The notes beneath the pieces are model-generated. The model was not told where the DNA came from, ran no database searches, and was given only the letters and a program-made list of their open reading frames with translations. A stretch of 64,000 bases of DNA, taken from the NCBI GenBank assembly GCA_963703355.1, contig OY969813.1, positions 1,798,001 through 1,862,000 on the forward strand, given 5' to 3'. Numbering within the stretch: the stretch's first letter is position 1; every line of letters starts with the position of its first letter. Both the position numbers and the translations under genes were made by a program. Positions 33,932 through 42,597 of the stretch are shown here, piece after piece. The stretch is from Puia sp963703355 (GTDB lineage: Bacteria; Bacteroidota; Bacteroidia; Chitinophagales; Chitinophagaceae).

Positions 33932-34619
33932 AAGGGATTGGTTGTAAAATTGATCTATGCCTTTCTTTTATGGTTTTTTATTATAATATGCTAAAATGCA
34001 TCTTTGCGTATAGCAATTTTACGTTGGATAAGGTATTTACCGAATATTTGAGAATGAGCAATACTGCTCTGGTTTAATAATTTTGTTAAATGTATTTTTG
34101 ACTTAGAAAGTTGATTGATAACGCTTTTACCTGAACCATCCGATGTCCAAACTTACCGTCCAGTAAGAATTTCCAATTCCTTGAAAACCTTTAAAATCCG
34201 GTATCAGTCAACTTCTTTTTCTTTTACCTCCACTAAACGCAAAAACCCTCTGTTAATTGTAAATTCCGAACTTCGGGTTAACGTATTCAGTTGCAAATCT
34301 CTCCGTTTTTAAATTTGAATCAGGCCTTCTAAGGGTTTCTACTTATCCACAACACATGCCATTTTGGGGATAACATATTAATTATCATTGCGATTTCTCC
34401 AAAAAACCTAAAAAACCGACCGTATAAATACGATTCGGTTACCGGAACTTTACGTGACTTCTTTATAGTAATTATTTTCGTATATTTACTAAAACCCTCT
34501 ACCAGACTGAATTTCAAGCAATTTAAGGGTTTTTAGCCTGTATACTAAGCGTTGTTGGATCTTTTTTTTAGGGGTTAATTACGTACGCATTCGGGTAAAA
34601 AAACTTTAAAACTCTGATT
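33932..34619. other. 688-bp AT-rich gap with a DnaA-box pair
   Basis: No gene is supported. One perfect DnaA-box consensus, TTATCCACA (34343-34351), and an opposed one-mismatch copy, TTATCCCCA (34365-34373 on the minus strand), lie in AT-rich sequence. Promoters for both flanking genes are expected here, but none is clear. Confidence 0.4.
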
Positions 34620-34988
34620 ATGAACAAAGAATCACTCGTTAAAAGCCAAGTAGACTACACGTCCGTTGGAGAGGAAATTACACATGAATTGGCTGGGAAA
34701 ATGATTAAGAATCACCTTGACCAGCATTCAGAGGAAAATTCCTATTCTTATTTTATAGGACAAGATTTAATTAAACAAATACTTTCACAACCAGGTTGTG
34801 TCGGTGTTCGTTTTATAGACGCAGTTAACGAAGCTGGTGAAAAAACCCTTGTGTCTGTTGGTTATGATGCTAATGGAAAAGATATCACCCAATATACTAC
34901 TGTTAACGATTATGGTAAACTTGCAGTTACACCAGGAATGACAGGGGATAAGGCACTGGTAACCAATCCAGGATGGTGGTCAATTTAA
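34620..34988 (+). CDS. Uncharacterised small protein
   Basis: 122 residues, no signal peptide or membrane segment. The central part (YSYFIGQDLIKQILSQPGCVGVRFIDAVNEAGEKTLVSVGYDANGKDITQY) has a beta-strand, turn, beta-strand pattern, and the end GMTGDKALVTNPGWWSI is rich in glycine and aromatics. It precedes a membrane protein and a histidine kinase gene on the same strand. The family is not recognised and no function is proposed. Confidence 0.6.
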   Translation: MNKESLVKSQVDYTSVGEEITHELAGKMIKNHLDQHSEENSYSYFIGQDLIKQILSQPGCVGVRFIDAVNEAGEKTLVSVGYDANGKDITQYTTVNDYGKLAVTPGMTGDKALVTNPGWWSI

Positions 34989-35053
34989 TTGGTAATAACT
35001 ACGATATCTGCATCTAAGTCTCTATATTTGAGATAGTAATATACTTTTATTAG

Positions 35054-35728
35054 GTGCTAGAAATATTAGGTCTTCTTGCTTCATTGTTACCCATTATTTC
35101 TTTTATCATTTTCTGTAATAAGAAAGCGACAAAGGAATTATGGGTAATTTTTATATACAGTATATGCTCTTTAGGATTTGATTTTTACTTATCCACTTCC
35201 ATGTGGGCTTATGAACACAGATTTCTCATATGGAATATCTTCGCAATTGTAGAGTATTTTCTTATCACTTATTTCTTCTATATCATTATTGATAGTCGTT
35301 TAATTAAGTTTTTAATAATCGTTTTCTCATTTTTTTACCTGATAATTTTCATTTTTTATTCGAAGTCTAATAAAGAACAATTCAATTCTATAATGAGCGC
35401 ATTTGGCTCGGTAATTATACTTACGCTTTCTCTTTGTTTTTTTATTATCGCTTTAAAGCCTACGAACATACCGGTCATTAATATTTTTACTCCAAAATTC
35501 ATAATCGTTATCGCTCTTTTACTTTACGTGGCGAGTACTCTATTTTTATATATAATTGCAAACAAATTGTCTGAAAAGGAAATGCTACAGTATTGGAGTA
35601 TAAACGCATACTCTAGTATCTTAACTAGTTTAATATTTTCGATAGCTTTCATAGTTTTTAAATACCAGAAAAAATCCCCCACCCTCGAAAACCATACTGT
35701 TGATTTTACCAGCCCAAACGACAGGTAA
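35054..35728 (+). CDS. Six-helix integral membrane protein
   Basis: 224 residues from a GTG start, with about six hydrophobic helices (EILGLLASLLPIISFIIF; WVIFIYSICSLGFDFYL; FLITYFFYIIIDS; FLIIVFSFFYLIIFIFY; VIILTLSLCFFIIAL; IIVIALLLYVASTLFLYIIA) and a polar C-terminus. A TATATTTG -7 element lies at 35023-35030, 24 nt before the start. The histidine kinase gene follows after 32 nt and the membrane protein may supply a sensing function to it, as the kinase itself has almost no sensor domain. This link is inferred. Confidence 0.7.
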   Translation: MLEILGLLASLLPIISFIIFCNKKATKELWVIFIYSICSLGFDFYLSTSMWAYEHRFLIWNIFAIVEYFLITYFFYIIIDSRLIKFLIIVFSFFYLIIFIFYSKSNKEQFNSIMSAFGSVIILTLSLCFFIIALKPTNIPVINIFTPKFIIVIALLLYVASTLFLYIIANKLSEKEMLQYWSINAYSSILTSLIFSIAFIVFKYQKKSPTLENHTVDFTSPNDR

Positions 35729-35760
35729 AAAATCATCACACAAAACCCTGACCCTTCGTA

Positions 35761-36609
35761 ATGATACTACTGCAAGCCTTAAGCCCGGACAACCAAATTT
35801 CAACAGTGCTGTTTTTCGGCACCATTGGTATGCTGGCGCTCACCATCGGATTGATCGTGTTCATTAGTTTCCACCAGCGTAAAGTAATCCGCTATCAGCA
35901 GCAGCTTCAGCATATGGAGCAGGATCAGCAGAAAACATTGTTGAACGCTTCCATCCGCCTGCAGGAGGAAGAACGCCAGCGCATTGCGGCCGACCTGCAC
36001 GACGACGCCGGCCCCCTGCTCGCAACAGCCAGGCTCTACCTTAACGAGAATTTTGTAAACCTCGATAAACAAACACAGCTGCAGAGTATCTACAACGCCA
36101 AACAGATTATCGACGATACCATACAGCTGATCCGCAATATCTCACACAGCCTCATGCCGCCCACCTTAAAGAATTTCGGGCTCGAGTCTGCCGTGAACGA
36201 CCTCTTCCAGAAGATCAGCGGATCGGGCAGCATGAACGCCAGCTCGCGTTTTCACGATTATCGTGAACGCCTGAAACCGGAGAATGAACTTATCATTTTC
36301 CGCATCATCCAGGAGCTCATCAACAATATTCTGAAACACAGCAACGCGAGTTTTATTCACCTCACACAGAATACCAGCGGACAGCGTTTTTTCATCCGCA
36401 TTCATCACGACGGGCGCGGACTCACACAAACGGATTTTGAAAAACTGGGCAAGAGTAATGTGGGTCTTGGTTTGAAAAATATCCAGAGCCGGCTGAAAGT
36501 ATTACAGGGCAAAATATTTTTTGAGAAAGACATGTCCCAAACCTATTATAAGGTAACCATCGAGCTGAACCGGGATGAAGAACTGAAGCACGTTATCGAA
36601 AGCAATTAA
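35761..36609 (+). CDS. Sensor histidine kinase, NarX/UhpB type (HisKA_3)
   Basis: 282 residues. One N-terminal membrane helix (about 14-36), a short coiled coil, then the HisKA_3 dimerisation domain with phospho-acceptor H80 (RIAADLHDDAGPLLATA), and an HATPase domain with N-box IIQELINNILKHSNAS and glycine boxes GRGL and NVGLGLKNIQSRL. There is no periplasmic sensor domain, so it senses through its membrane segment or a partner. It is followed after 33 nt by its probable partner response regulator. Confidence 0.93.
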   Translation: MILLQALSPDNQISTVLFFGTIGMLALTIGLIVFISFHQRKVIRYQQQLQHMEQDQQKTLLNASIRLQEEERQRIAADLHDDAGPLLATARLYLNENFVNLDKQTQLQSIYNAKQIIDDTIQLIRNISHSLMPPTLKNFGLESAVNDLFQKISGSGSMNASSRFHDYRERLKPENELIIFRIIQELINNILKHSNASFIHLTQNTSGQRFFIRIHHDGRGLTQTDFEKLGKSNVGLGLKNIQSRLKVLQGKIFFEKDMSQTYYKVTIELNRDEELKHVIESN

Positions 36610-36642
36610 TGCTTAATTTTAATTGAAGAAGAAACCATTCCT

Positions 36643-37293
36643 ATGGGGTTAATAAAAGTTGCTATTGCTGATGACCACAAAATTTTCCGGAAAGGAGTGA
36701 TCCTCTCCCTTCGCGCCTATAGCAATATCAAATTCGTACAGGAAGCCGAGAACGGTCAGGAACTGCTGGATGGCCTCGCCATCTCCCAGCCCGACGTGAT
36801 CCTGATGGATCTGCGCATGCCCCTGAAAGACGGCATCGAAACCACCAAGTCCATCGCCAAATTATATCCGAATATTCATATCATTGCGCTCACCATGTAT
36901 GAGGACGAACGTTTCGTGAGTCATATGATGGAGATCGGCGCCAATGGTTATCTGCTGAAAAGCGCCGACCCGGCAGAAATCAAAAGGGCCATCATGGAAG
37001 TTTCCTCCAAAGGTTATTACCTGAATAATTTTGTGAACCGCATTCTGCTGAAGAAGTCACACGCACGCACCAAGGTAATTCCCAACCTCAACACGGAAGT
37101 AACCCTCAGCGAACGCGAACGTGAAGTAGTGAAATATATCTGCATGGAATTTACCGCACAGGAAATTGCACAGAAGCTGGAAGTGAGTCCGCGCACCGTG
37201 GAAGCCATCAAGGACCGTCTCATGGAAAGGTTCGGCGCTAAAAACACGGCAGGGCTCGTTTTCTTCGCGGTGAAGAATAATCTGATTGATTAA
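36643..37293 (+). CDS. NarL/FixJ-family response regulator
   Basis: 216 residues: receiver domain with D10/D11 and phospho-acceptor D56 (VILMDLRMP), then LuxR-type HTH (LSEREREVVKYICMEFTAQEIAQKLEVSPRTVEAIKDRL). Located 33 nt after the histidine kinase gene, forming a standard two-component pair. It is similar to the regulator at 33272 in both domains (VAIADDHKIFR, LTMY, NLID end), suggesting duplication. Intergenic short repeats begin directly at its stop codon. Confidence 0.94.
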   Translation: MGLIKVAIADDHKIFRKGVILSLRAYSNIKFVQEAENGQELLDGLAISQPDVILMDLRMPLKDGIETTKSIAKLYPNIHIIALTMYEDERFVSHMMEIGANGYLLKSADPAEIKRAIMEVSSKGYYLNNFVNRILLKKSHARTKVIPNLNTEVTLSEREREVVKYICMEFTAQEIAQKLEVSPRTVEAIKDRLMERFGAKNTAGLVFFAVKNNLID

Positions 37294-37295
37294 GG

Positions 37296-37380
37296 CTGAA
37301 CGCCGAACGCGGAACGCCGAACGCGGAACGCAACTCATATCCCATATCTCATAACCCATAACTCATTTCTCATAACCAAA
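37296..37380. repeat. Short-unit repeats, AACGCnn followed by ATAACCCAT type
   Basis: The stretch starts with about five AACGC-based units (GAACGCC, GAACGCG) and passes into CATATCCCATATCTCATAACCCATAACTCAT-like units. It fills the gap between the response regulator and the DoxX-like gene. The same two families recur elsewhere in the window. Confidence 0.85.
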
Positions 37381-37393
37381 TAAATAACTGCTC

Positions 37394-38164
37394 ATGCAGG
37401 ATTTCTATAAAGCTGGCAGGTTTTTATTTGCGTTAGCGATTATTGCATTTGGTATCATCCAGTTCGCCACGGGCGATTTCATGTCGGCCTTCCTGCCCAT
37501 CAAATTATCAGATCATGTAAGGACTTTTCTTTTATATTTTTTCAGCACACTGTTTGTCGTTGCCGGTGTGATGATGCTGTTTAATAAAACTGCCCGCGGT
37601 GGTGCGCTCACCGCAGTGCTGTTTGCTGTTTTTATTTTGTATCCCGATTTAATCAACCTGATCTCCGATCCGAAAAATCCGGGATACTGGACGGTATTCG
37701 GTGAAACGCTTGCCATCTGTGCCGGTGCGCTGATTGTTACAGGAGTATTCACACACCCTGCCGGCAAAAGAAACGCTGTGCTTCCCTTTCCGAAAAACAA
37801 ACTGGCGGCGGGCAGAATATTATTCGCGTGCTCACTGATCGTTTTCGCCGTGCAGCATTTCATGTACGCCAATTATATCGACACACTGATTCCCGCCTGG
37901 ATACCAGCGCCCCTGTTCTGGGCCTACTTCGTGGGCGTCGCATTTCTGGCCGGCTCCATCAGTTTGTTCATCCGTGTAAAAACAAAACTCGCCAGTATAT
38001 TGCTCGGTTTCATGTTTTTATTCTGGGTGATCTTTCTCCACGGCGCGCGCGTATCGGCGAATCCGCAAAAAGAAACCGAATGGACCAGCTTATTTATTGC
38101 CGTTGCTTTCTGCGGAATATTTTTTCTGCTGGCCAGCGCTTCTTCCAGAAAACCAACTGCCTGA
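37394..38164 (+). CDS. DoxX-like integral membrane protein
   Basis: 256 residues with about seven to eight membrane helices (GRFLFALAIIAFGIIQFATGDF; TFLLYFFSTLFVVAGVMMLF; AILFACSLIVFAVQHFMYANYID and so on). The tandem arrangement of similar four-helix halves, each with a GRxLFAxxxIxFxxQ start, is typical of DoxX-type proteins, whose biochemical role is mostly unknown. It is transcribed towards the NAD(P)-binding protein gene on the opposite strand, ending 6 nt from it. Confidence 0.75.
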   Translation: MQDFYKAGRFLFALAIIAFGIIQFATGDFMSAFLPIKLSDHVRTFLLYFFSTLFVVAGVMMLFNKTARGGALTAVLFAVFILYPDLINLISDPKNPGYWTVFGETLAICAGALIVTGVFTHPAGKRNAVLPFPKNKLAAGRILFACSLIVFAVQHFMYANYIDTLIPAWIPAPLFWAYFVGVAFLAGSISLFIRVKTKLASILLGFMFLFWVIFLHGARVSANPQKETEWTSLFIAVAFCGIFFLLASASSRKPTA

Positions 38165-38170
38165 TTTCAT

Positions 38171-38809
38171 TTAAACATTCGCAATAAAAGGCGATTGCCG
38201 ATAATACACTTTGTCGTTCAGCTGATCCACCAGAAATTTCGCGAGACTCGCTGCACTTATTTTCTCACCCGGACAATCAGCCAGGCTGATCCGTATCGCA
38301 GGTAAATCGTCTGTGAGTTCAATGAGCGGAAGTCTGACCAGCGTCCAGTCCAATCCGGATGCATTCAGCATCTCCCATTCAACTTGTTTGTCTGCCGTCG
38401 TTTTTTGATAATTTGTTTTCATCCATTCAGTGGCCGCGGCGGTATGCGCCGATTTTTCGTCCTGCGGTGTGTCCACGTTTAGTCCGGTGATAACAATATA
38501 TCTGCTGACCTGAAAAATATTCATGGCCCTGATCACATTGCGGGTGGCGTCGCTGAAGATGGAAGGTTCGCCCTTTGGTTGCCCGAGGGTACTGATCACA
38601 GCATCACATCCGTTCATCAAAGCCTTCACTGCCTGAGGATCTCTGGCATCGCCCTGTACGATTTCCAGCAGCGGATTTTTTATGTTCCCGTTTTCGGGAT
38701 TTCTGTGCAGCATTTTTATTCTTCTACCCGCATTCAATAAATGGCGGACAAGATAGGAGCCTGATTTACCGGTACCGCCCAATACGGCGATAGTATTTGT
38801 AGTTTGCAT
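38171..38809 (-). CDS. NAD(P)-binding oxidoreductase, NmrA/atypical SDR type
   Basis: 212 residues. IAVLGGTGKSGSYLVRHLLNAG is the dinucleotide-binding loop (GGTGxxG) of atypical short-chain dehydrogenases. DAVISTLGQPKGEPS and YIVITGLNVDTP are further conserved strands, and a Tyr-xxx-Lys pair is not obvious, so it may be a regulatory NAD(P)H sensor or a flavin-reductase-like enzyme rather than a dehydrogenase. It is monocistronic. Substrate unknown. Confidence 0.85.
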   Translation of the reverse strand: MQTTNTIAVLGGTGKSGSYLVRHLLNAGRRIKMLHRNPENGNIKNPLLEIVQGDARDPQAVKALMNGCDAVISTLGQPKGEPSIFSDATRNVIRAMNIFQVSRYIVITGLNVDTPQDEKSAHTAAATEWMKTNYQKTTADKQVEWEMLNASGLDWTLVRLPLIELTDDLPAIRISLADCPGEKISAASLAKFLVDQLNDKVYYRQSPFIANV

Positions 38810-39187
38810 TTTTCTTTATAATAAATGGTAATAAGGAATCGTCAGATTCAACAGAGAATCTGTAACCGGCAGAGCCGTAAGCGGAGAACTATATGTATAA
38901 AGAAGTGGTAATGCCCCAAAGATAAAGTTTTTCAGCATACAGATGATAATAGTACAACGAACGTTCGAAACCGGACAGTCCAGGTTGTAGCCGCGCGACT
39001 AATATTTTGATTTATACTTCATTATCAATATGGCACTTATTTAGCAGATTCACGGAGATGCTTAAGGCGTAAGGCGTAAGGCTTAAAGCTAAACGCCGAA
39101 CGCTAAACGCCGAACGCTAAACGCGGAACGCTAAACGCGGAACGCAATTAACCATTAACAATTAACAATTGACAATTAACTAAAGAT
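38810..39187. repeat. 378-bp gap with AAGGCGT / AACGCTA / TTAACAAT repeats
   Basis: From 39060 to about 39180 there are consecutive families: AAGGCGT units, then AAACGC(C/T)GAACGC units, then AATTAACA units that end 8 nt before the permease start codon. Further upstream is a 10-bp palindrome CGAACGTTCG (38958-38967). No gene is present. Confidence 0.75.
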
Positions 39188-41572
39188 ATGTTCAGGAATT
39201 ATTTGAAAGTTGCGCTGCGGAATTTTTCGGGAAACAAGGTTTTCTCTTTTATCAATGTGGCCGGCTTGTCGGTGGGAATGGCCATAGCGTTGTTGATCGG
39301 ACTTTGGATTAACGATGAACTTTCGTTCAACAAACAATTCGAACAGTATAACCGGATCGCAGAAGTGATGCAGAGTCAGACGTTCAACGGCGAAACCGGC
39401 AGTCAGCGTTCGCTGCCCTATCCGATCGGCGATGAATTGAGAAAAGATTACGGAAGCGATTTCAGATATATTTCCATGGCTTCCTGGAATTCAGATCATG
39501 TGCTTGCCGCCGGAGAAAAGAAAATCACCACGCCCGGTGCGTATTTCGAACCGGCGATGACCGAGATGCTGAATTTGAACATGCTGAAAGGCACACACAC
39601 AGGTTTGAATGATCCACATTCCATTTTAATTTCCGATGAAACGGCGAATATTTTATTCGGAAATAAAGATCCGATGGGTCAGCTCATTAAAATAGATAAC
39701 GACCAGTCAGTAAAAGTTACCGGTGTTTATGAAAATCTTCCATACAATTCAGATTTCGGAAACCTGAAGTTTATCGGTAGCTGGAAACTTTATTTCGACA
39801 ATATGCACTGGACGTTCAAAGACTCCGATCCCTGGCGCGCCAATATGTTCCGCGCTTTCGTACAGCTGAATGACCAGGCAGACATGCAGAAAGTTTCTGC
39901 AAAAATCAAAGACGCCAAACTCAGGAACGTAAATAAAAGAGAACTGGAATTTAAGGCGCAGGTATTTCTGCATCCGATGAGCAGATGGCATTTGTATGAC
40001 GATTTCAAAAATGGTAAGAATGTTGGCGGACGGATCACGTACGTGTGGTTATTCGGCATCATCGGTTGTTTTGTATTGTTATTGGCCTGTATCAATTTCA
40101 TGAACCTGAGTACGGCACGTTCCGAAAAACGCGCGAGGGAAGTGGGCATACGTAAAGCCATCGGATCATTGCGGGGTCAGCTGATCGCCCAGTTTTTTGG
40201 AGAGTCCATGTTATATGTTTTTATCGCATTTGTTTTTTCGCTGCTATTTGCACAGGCGGTTATCGGATTCTTTAATGAAGTGGCCGACAAGAAAATGACG
40301 ATCCCCTGGTTGAATCCATTGTTCTGGCTCGCGGGCATCGTTTTCAGTCTGGTTACCGGCGCCATTGCCGGAAGTTATCCGGCCTTTTATTTATCGTCCT
40401 TTGAAGCGGTTAAAACATTGAAGGGCGCCATGCACGTGGGGCGATTTGCTTCCATACCGCGCAAAACGATGGTGGTGATTCAGTTTTCCATTTCGGTGAT
40501 GCTGATCATCGGAACGATCACGGTATTTCGGCAGATAGAATTTGCAAAAAACAGACCCGTGGGATATACCAGCAAAGGGTTGATGATGCTGCATATGTCA
40601 ACCGAAGATCTGCACAAACAAATAAATACCGTTCGTGACGAATTGAAAAAGTCCGGCGCCATATCAGAGATTTCCGAATCGTCCAGCGCGCCAACCTATG
40701 TTGACGAATGGGATGACGGCTTTGACTGGAAGGGAAAAAATCCTTCACTTACAGGAGACGCCGGTGTAGTATATGTTTCCTATGAATTTGGAAAAACGAT
40801 TGGATGGAATATAAAGGAGGGCCGTGATTTCTCCAGAAGTTTTGGTACGGATACAGCAGCGATGGTTCTGAATGAATCGATGGTTAAATTCACGGGGCTG
40901 AAAAATCCTGTGGGTGAAACACTTCGCTGGATGGGCAAACCGTATCTGATTGTAGGCATTGTAAAAGATATGCTGATGGAAAATCCTTATGAACCGGTTT
41001 CCAGAACGGTATTTATTCTGGCCACCGATGCACAACCTATTGTGAACATACGCATCAATCCACAGATGAGTGCACACGAAGCCATTGCTAAAATGACCCC
41101 GATTTTTAAAACCTATAATCCCTCCCAGCCATTCGACTATAAATTCACGGATGAAGAATTCGCGAAGAAATTCGGCGATGAAGAAAGGATCGGCAAACTC
41201 GCCGCGTCGTTTGCCATGCTCGCCATTTTTATCAGCTGTCTGGGATTATTTGGTATGGCTTCTTTTATGGCGGAACGACGTATAAAAGAAATTGGGGTGC
41301 GCAAAGTACTGGGTGCTTCTGTTTTCAATCTATGGGGTTTACTGAGCAGGGAATTTGTTATCCTCGTATTCATATCGCTGCTGATTGCCATTCCGGTATC
41401 CTGGTATTATCTGCATGGCTGGCTGCAACAATATACCTATCGCACATCCATAAGCTGGTGGATTTTTGCAGTTGCGGGATTTGGCGCGTTGATGATCACG
41501 CTGATTACGGTGAGTTTCCAGGCGGTAAAAGCGGCGCTTGCGAATCCGGTGCAGTCACTTCGGTCGGAATGA
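39188..41572 (+). CDS. FtsX/MacB-type ABC transporter permease
   Basis: 794 residues with the duplicated layout of large Bacteroidota permeases: first membrane helix (about 20-42) followed by a periplasmic MacB-like core domain (about 45-270), three helices of an FtsX domain (about 285-420; REVGIRKAIGSLRGQLIAQFFGES), a second helix and periplasmic domain, and a second FtsX domain near the C-terminus (IKEIGVRKVLGASVFNLWGLLSREF). No ATPase gene is adjacent, as is usual for this subfamily. The probable role is lipoprotein, antimicrobial or envelope stress transport; the substrate is unknown. A homologous permease lies at 42598. Confidence 0.9.
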   Translation: MFRNYLKVALRNFSGNKVFSFINVAGLSVGMAIALLIGLWINDELSFNKQFEQYNRIAEVMQSQTFNGETGSQRSLPYPIGDELRKDYGSDFRYISMASWNSDHVLAAGEKKITTPGAYFEPAMTEMLNLNMLKGTHTGLNDPHSILISDETANILFGNKDPMGQLIKIDNDQSVKVTGVYENLPYNSDFGNLKFIGSWKLYFDNMHWTFKDSDPWRANMFRAFVQLNDQADMQKVSAKIKDAKLRNVNKRELEFKAQVFLHPMSRWHLYDDFKNGKNVGGRITYVWLFGIIGCFVLLLACINFMNLSTARSEKRAREVGIRKAIGSLRGQLIAQFFGESMLYVFIAFVFSLLFAQAVIGFFNEVADKKMTIPWLNPLFWLAGIVFSLVTGAIAGSYPAFYLSSFEAVKTLKGAMHVGRFASIPRKTMVVIQFSISVMLIIGTITVFRQIEFAKNRPVGYTSKGLMMLHMSTEDLHKQINTVRDELKKSGAISEISESSSAPTYVDEWDDGFDWKGKNPSLTGDAGVVYVSYEFGKTIGWNIKEGRDFSRSFGTDTAAMVLNESMVKFTGLKNPVGETLRWMGKPYLIVGIVKDMLMENPYEPVSRTVFILATDAQPIVNIRINPQMSAHEAIAKMTPIFKTYNPSQPFDYKFTDEEFAKKFGDEERIGKLAASFAMLAIFISCLGLFGMASFMAERRIKEIGVRKVLGASVFNLWGLLSREFVILVFISLLIAIPVSWYYLHGWLQQYTYRTSISWWIFAVAGFGALMITLITVSFQAVKAALANPVQSLRSE

Positions 41573-41677
41573 ATTGATCGTTGACCGTTCATCGTTCATC
41601 GTTGAACGGCCTGCGCCGCTTGTTCGGGTTGGCGGACTTAGCCGCTTATGTTAAAGCTACAGCGCTCGAAGCCAGGC
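41573..41677. repeat. Short repeats after permease gene
   Basis: CGTTCATCGTT-type units (41582-41604) are followed by CGCCGCTTGTTCGGGTTGGCGG (described by its core GCTTGTTCGGGTTGG), a single divergent copy of the tandem repeat at 5365-5441. They fill the gap between the permease and the convergent hydrolase gene. Confidence 0.65.
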
Positions 41678-42514
41678 TTATTTATCAAAACTTTCGAACG
41701 GTTTGGTAAAGAAATTATTTACCAGTTTGTCGAACTCATCGCGGTGTTCCTGCAAAGTGGCATGACCCGAATTGGGCACAATCCATAAATAGGCCCTCGG
41801 AATATTTTTGTATATCCCCACGGTATGCTCCAGCACAATCAGATCATGATCGCCGCTGATGATCAGAGAAGGACATGTAATTCCTTTTAAATTTTCCAGG
41901 GGCACATTGGGCTGCAGCCAGTCGAGCATGAATATTTTCCAGTCATTCTTCTCTTTTAATGTTGTCCTCGGTTTATTTTTATCCGATTCATATTGCTTCA
42001 GTTCATCCTTCCACAAAGAAGGTATCAGCGCGCCGGAATCGGGCATCATGTTCGCGCCTGTAGAAGCGAGTTTTATCACTTTATCCGGATGACGCAGGGC
42101 CAGGAGCAATGCGTTGATCCCTCCGTCGCTCCATCCGATCACATAAGCGGAATCGATATGCATGGCATCCAGGAGCGCCGAAAAGTCATCAGCCATCATT
42201 TCGAAACTCAGCGAGTCGTTGTTGTCGATTGTTTTTCCCTGCGCGCGACTGTCAACCGCAATCACTTTATATCTTTTGGAGAAAAATGGAATATTGTCTT
42301 TAAAGGCACTCATGCTGCCTCCGTTGCCATGAATCAGCAGCAGTGGTTTTCCTTCTCCATATACTTCAGTGTACATCCTGATTCCGCGAACCGGATAATA
42401 TTTTCCTGCTGCGGGGTTGTTTCCGTAATCAATTTTTTTGGGCTGACATAAAGTGATCGTTGATAAAAACTGGAAGAGGACCAAAAGGAAAAATACGGGT
42501 TTGTATGTTTTCAT
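41678..42514 (-). CDS. Secreted alpha/beta hydrolase
   Basis: 278 residues from the ATG at 42514 (MKTYKPVFFLLVLFQFLSTI), which starts a clear signal peptide ending near LCQP. The longer frame to 42751 runs into the neighbouring permease gene and is rejected. The fold shows oxyanion HGNGGS (62-67), nucleophile S129 in GWSDGG, acid D222 or D224 in SGDHDL and H251 in NSGHATL. Relatives are esterases, lipases or epoxide-type hydrolases. It lies between two permease genes and is probably periplasmic. Substrate unknown. Confidence 0.9.
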   Translation of the reverse strand: MKTYKPVFFLLVLFQFLSTITLCQPKKIDYGNNPAAGKYYPVRGIRMYTEVYGEGKPLLLIHGNGGSMSAFKDNIPFFSKRYKVIAVDSRAQGKTIDNNDSLSFEMMADDFSALLDAMHIDSAYVIGWSDGGINALLLALRHPDKVIKLASTGANMMPDSGALIPSLWKDELKQYESDKNKPRTTLKEKNDWKIFMLDWLQPNVPLENLKGITCPSLIISGDHDLIVLEHTVGIYKNIPRAYLWIVPNSGHATLQEHRDEFDKLVNNFFTKPFESFDK

Positions 42515-42597
42515 AAATAGAAAAGATATTTCACAATAAAATCCGGTGGCAGGCAATTTAATAATTAAAATGCCCGCCATCCGGAAAATATCTTCAT

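Noticed and set aside
34115..34312. 65-residue open frame in the 34 kb gap
   Set aside because: Basic, low-complexity composition and no ribosome-binding support; judged non-coding.
34343..34373. Pair of DnaA-box-like sites in an AT-rich gap
   Set aside because: Only one perfect box and one near match; no dnaA, dnaN or box cluster, so a replication origin is not supported.
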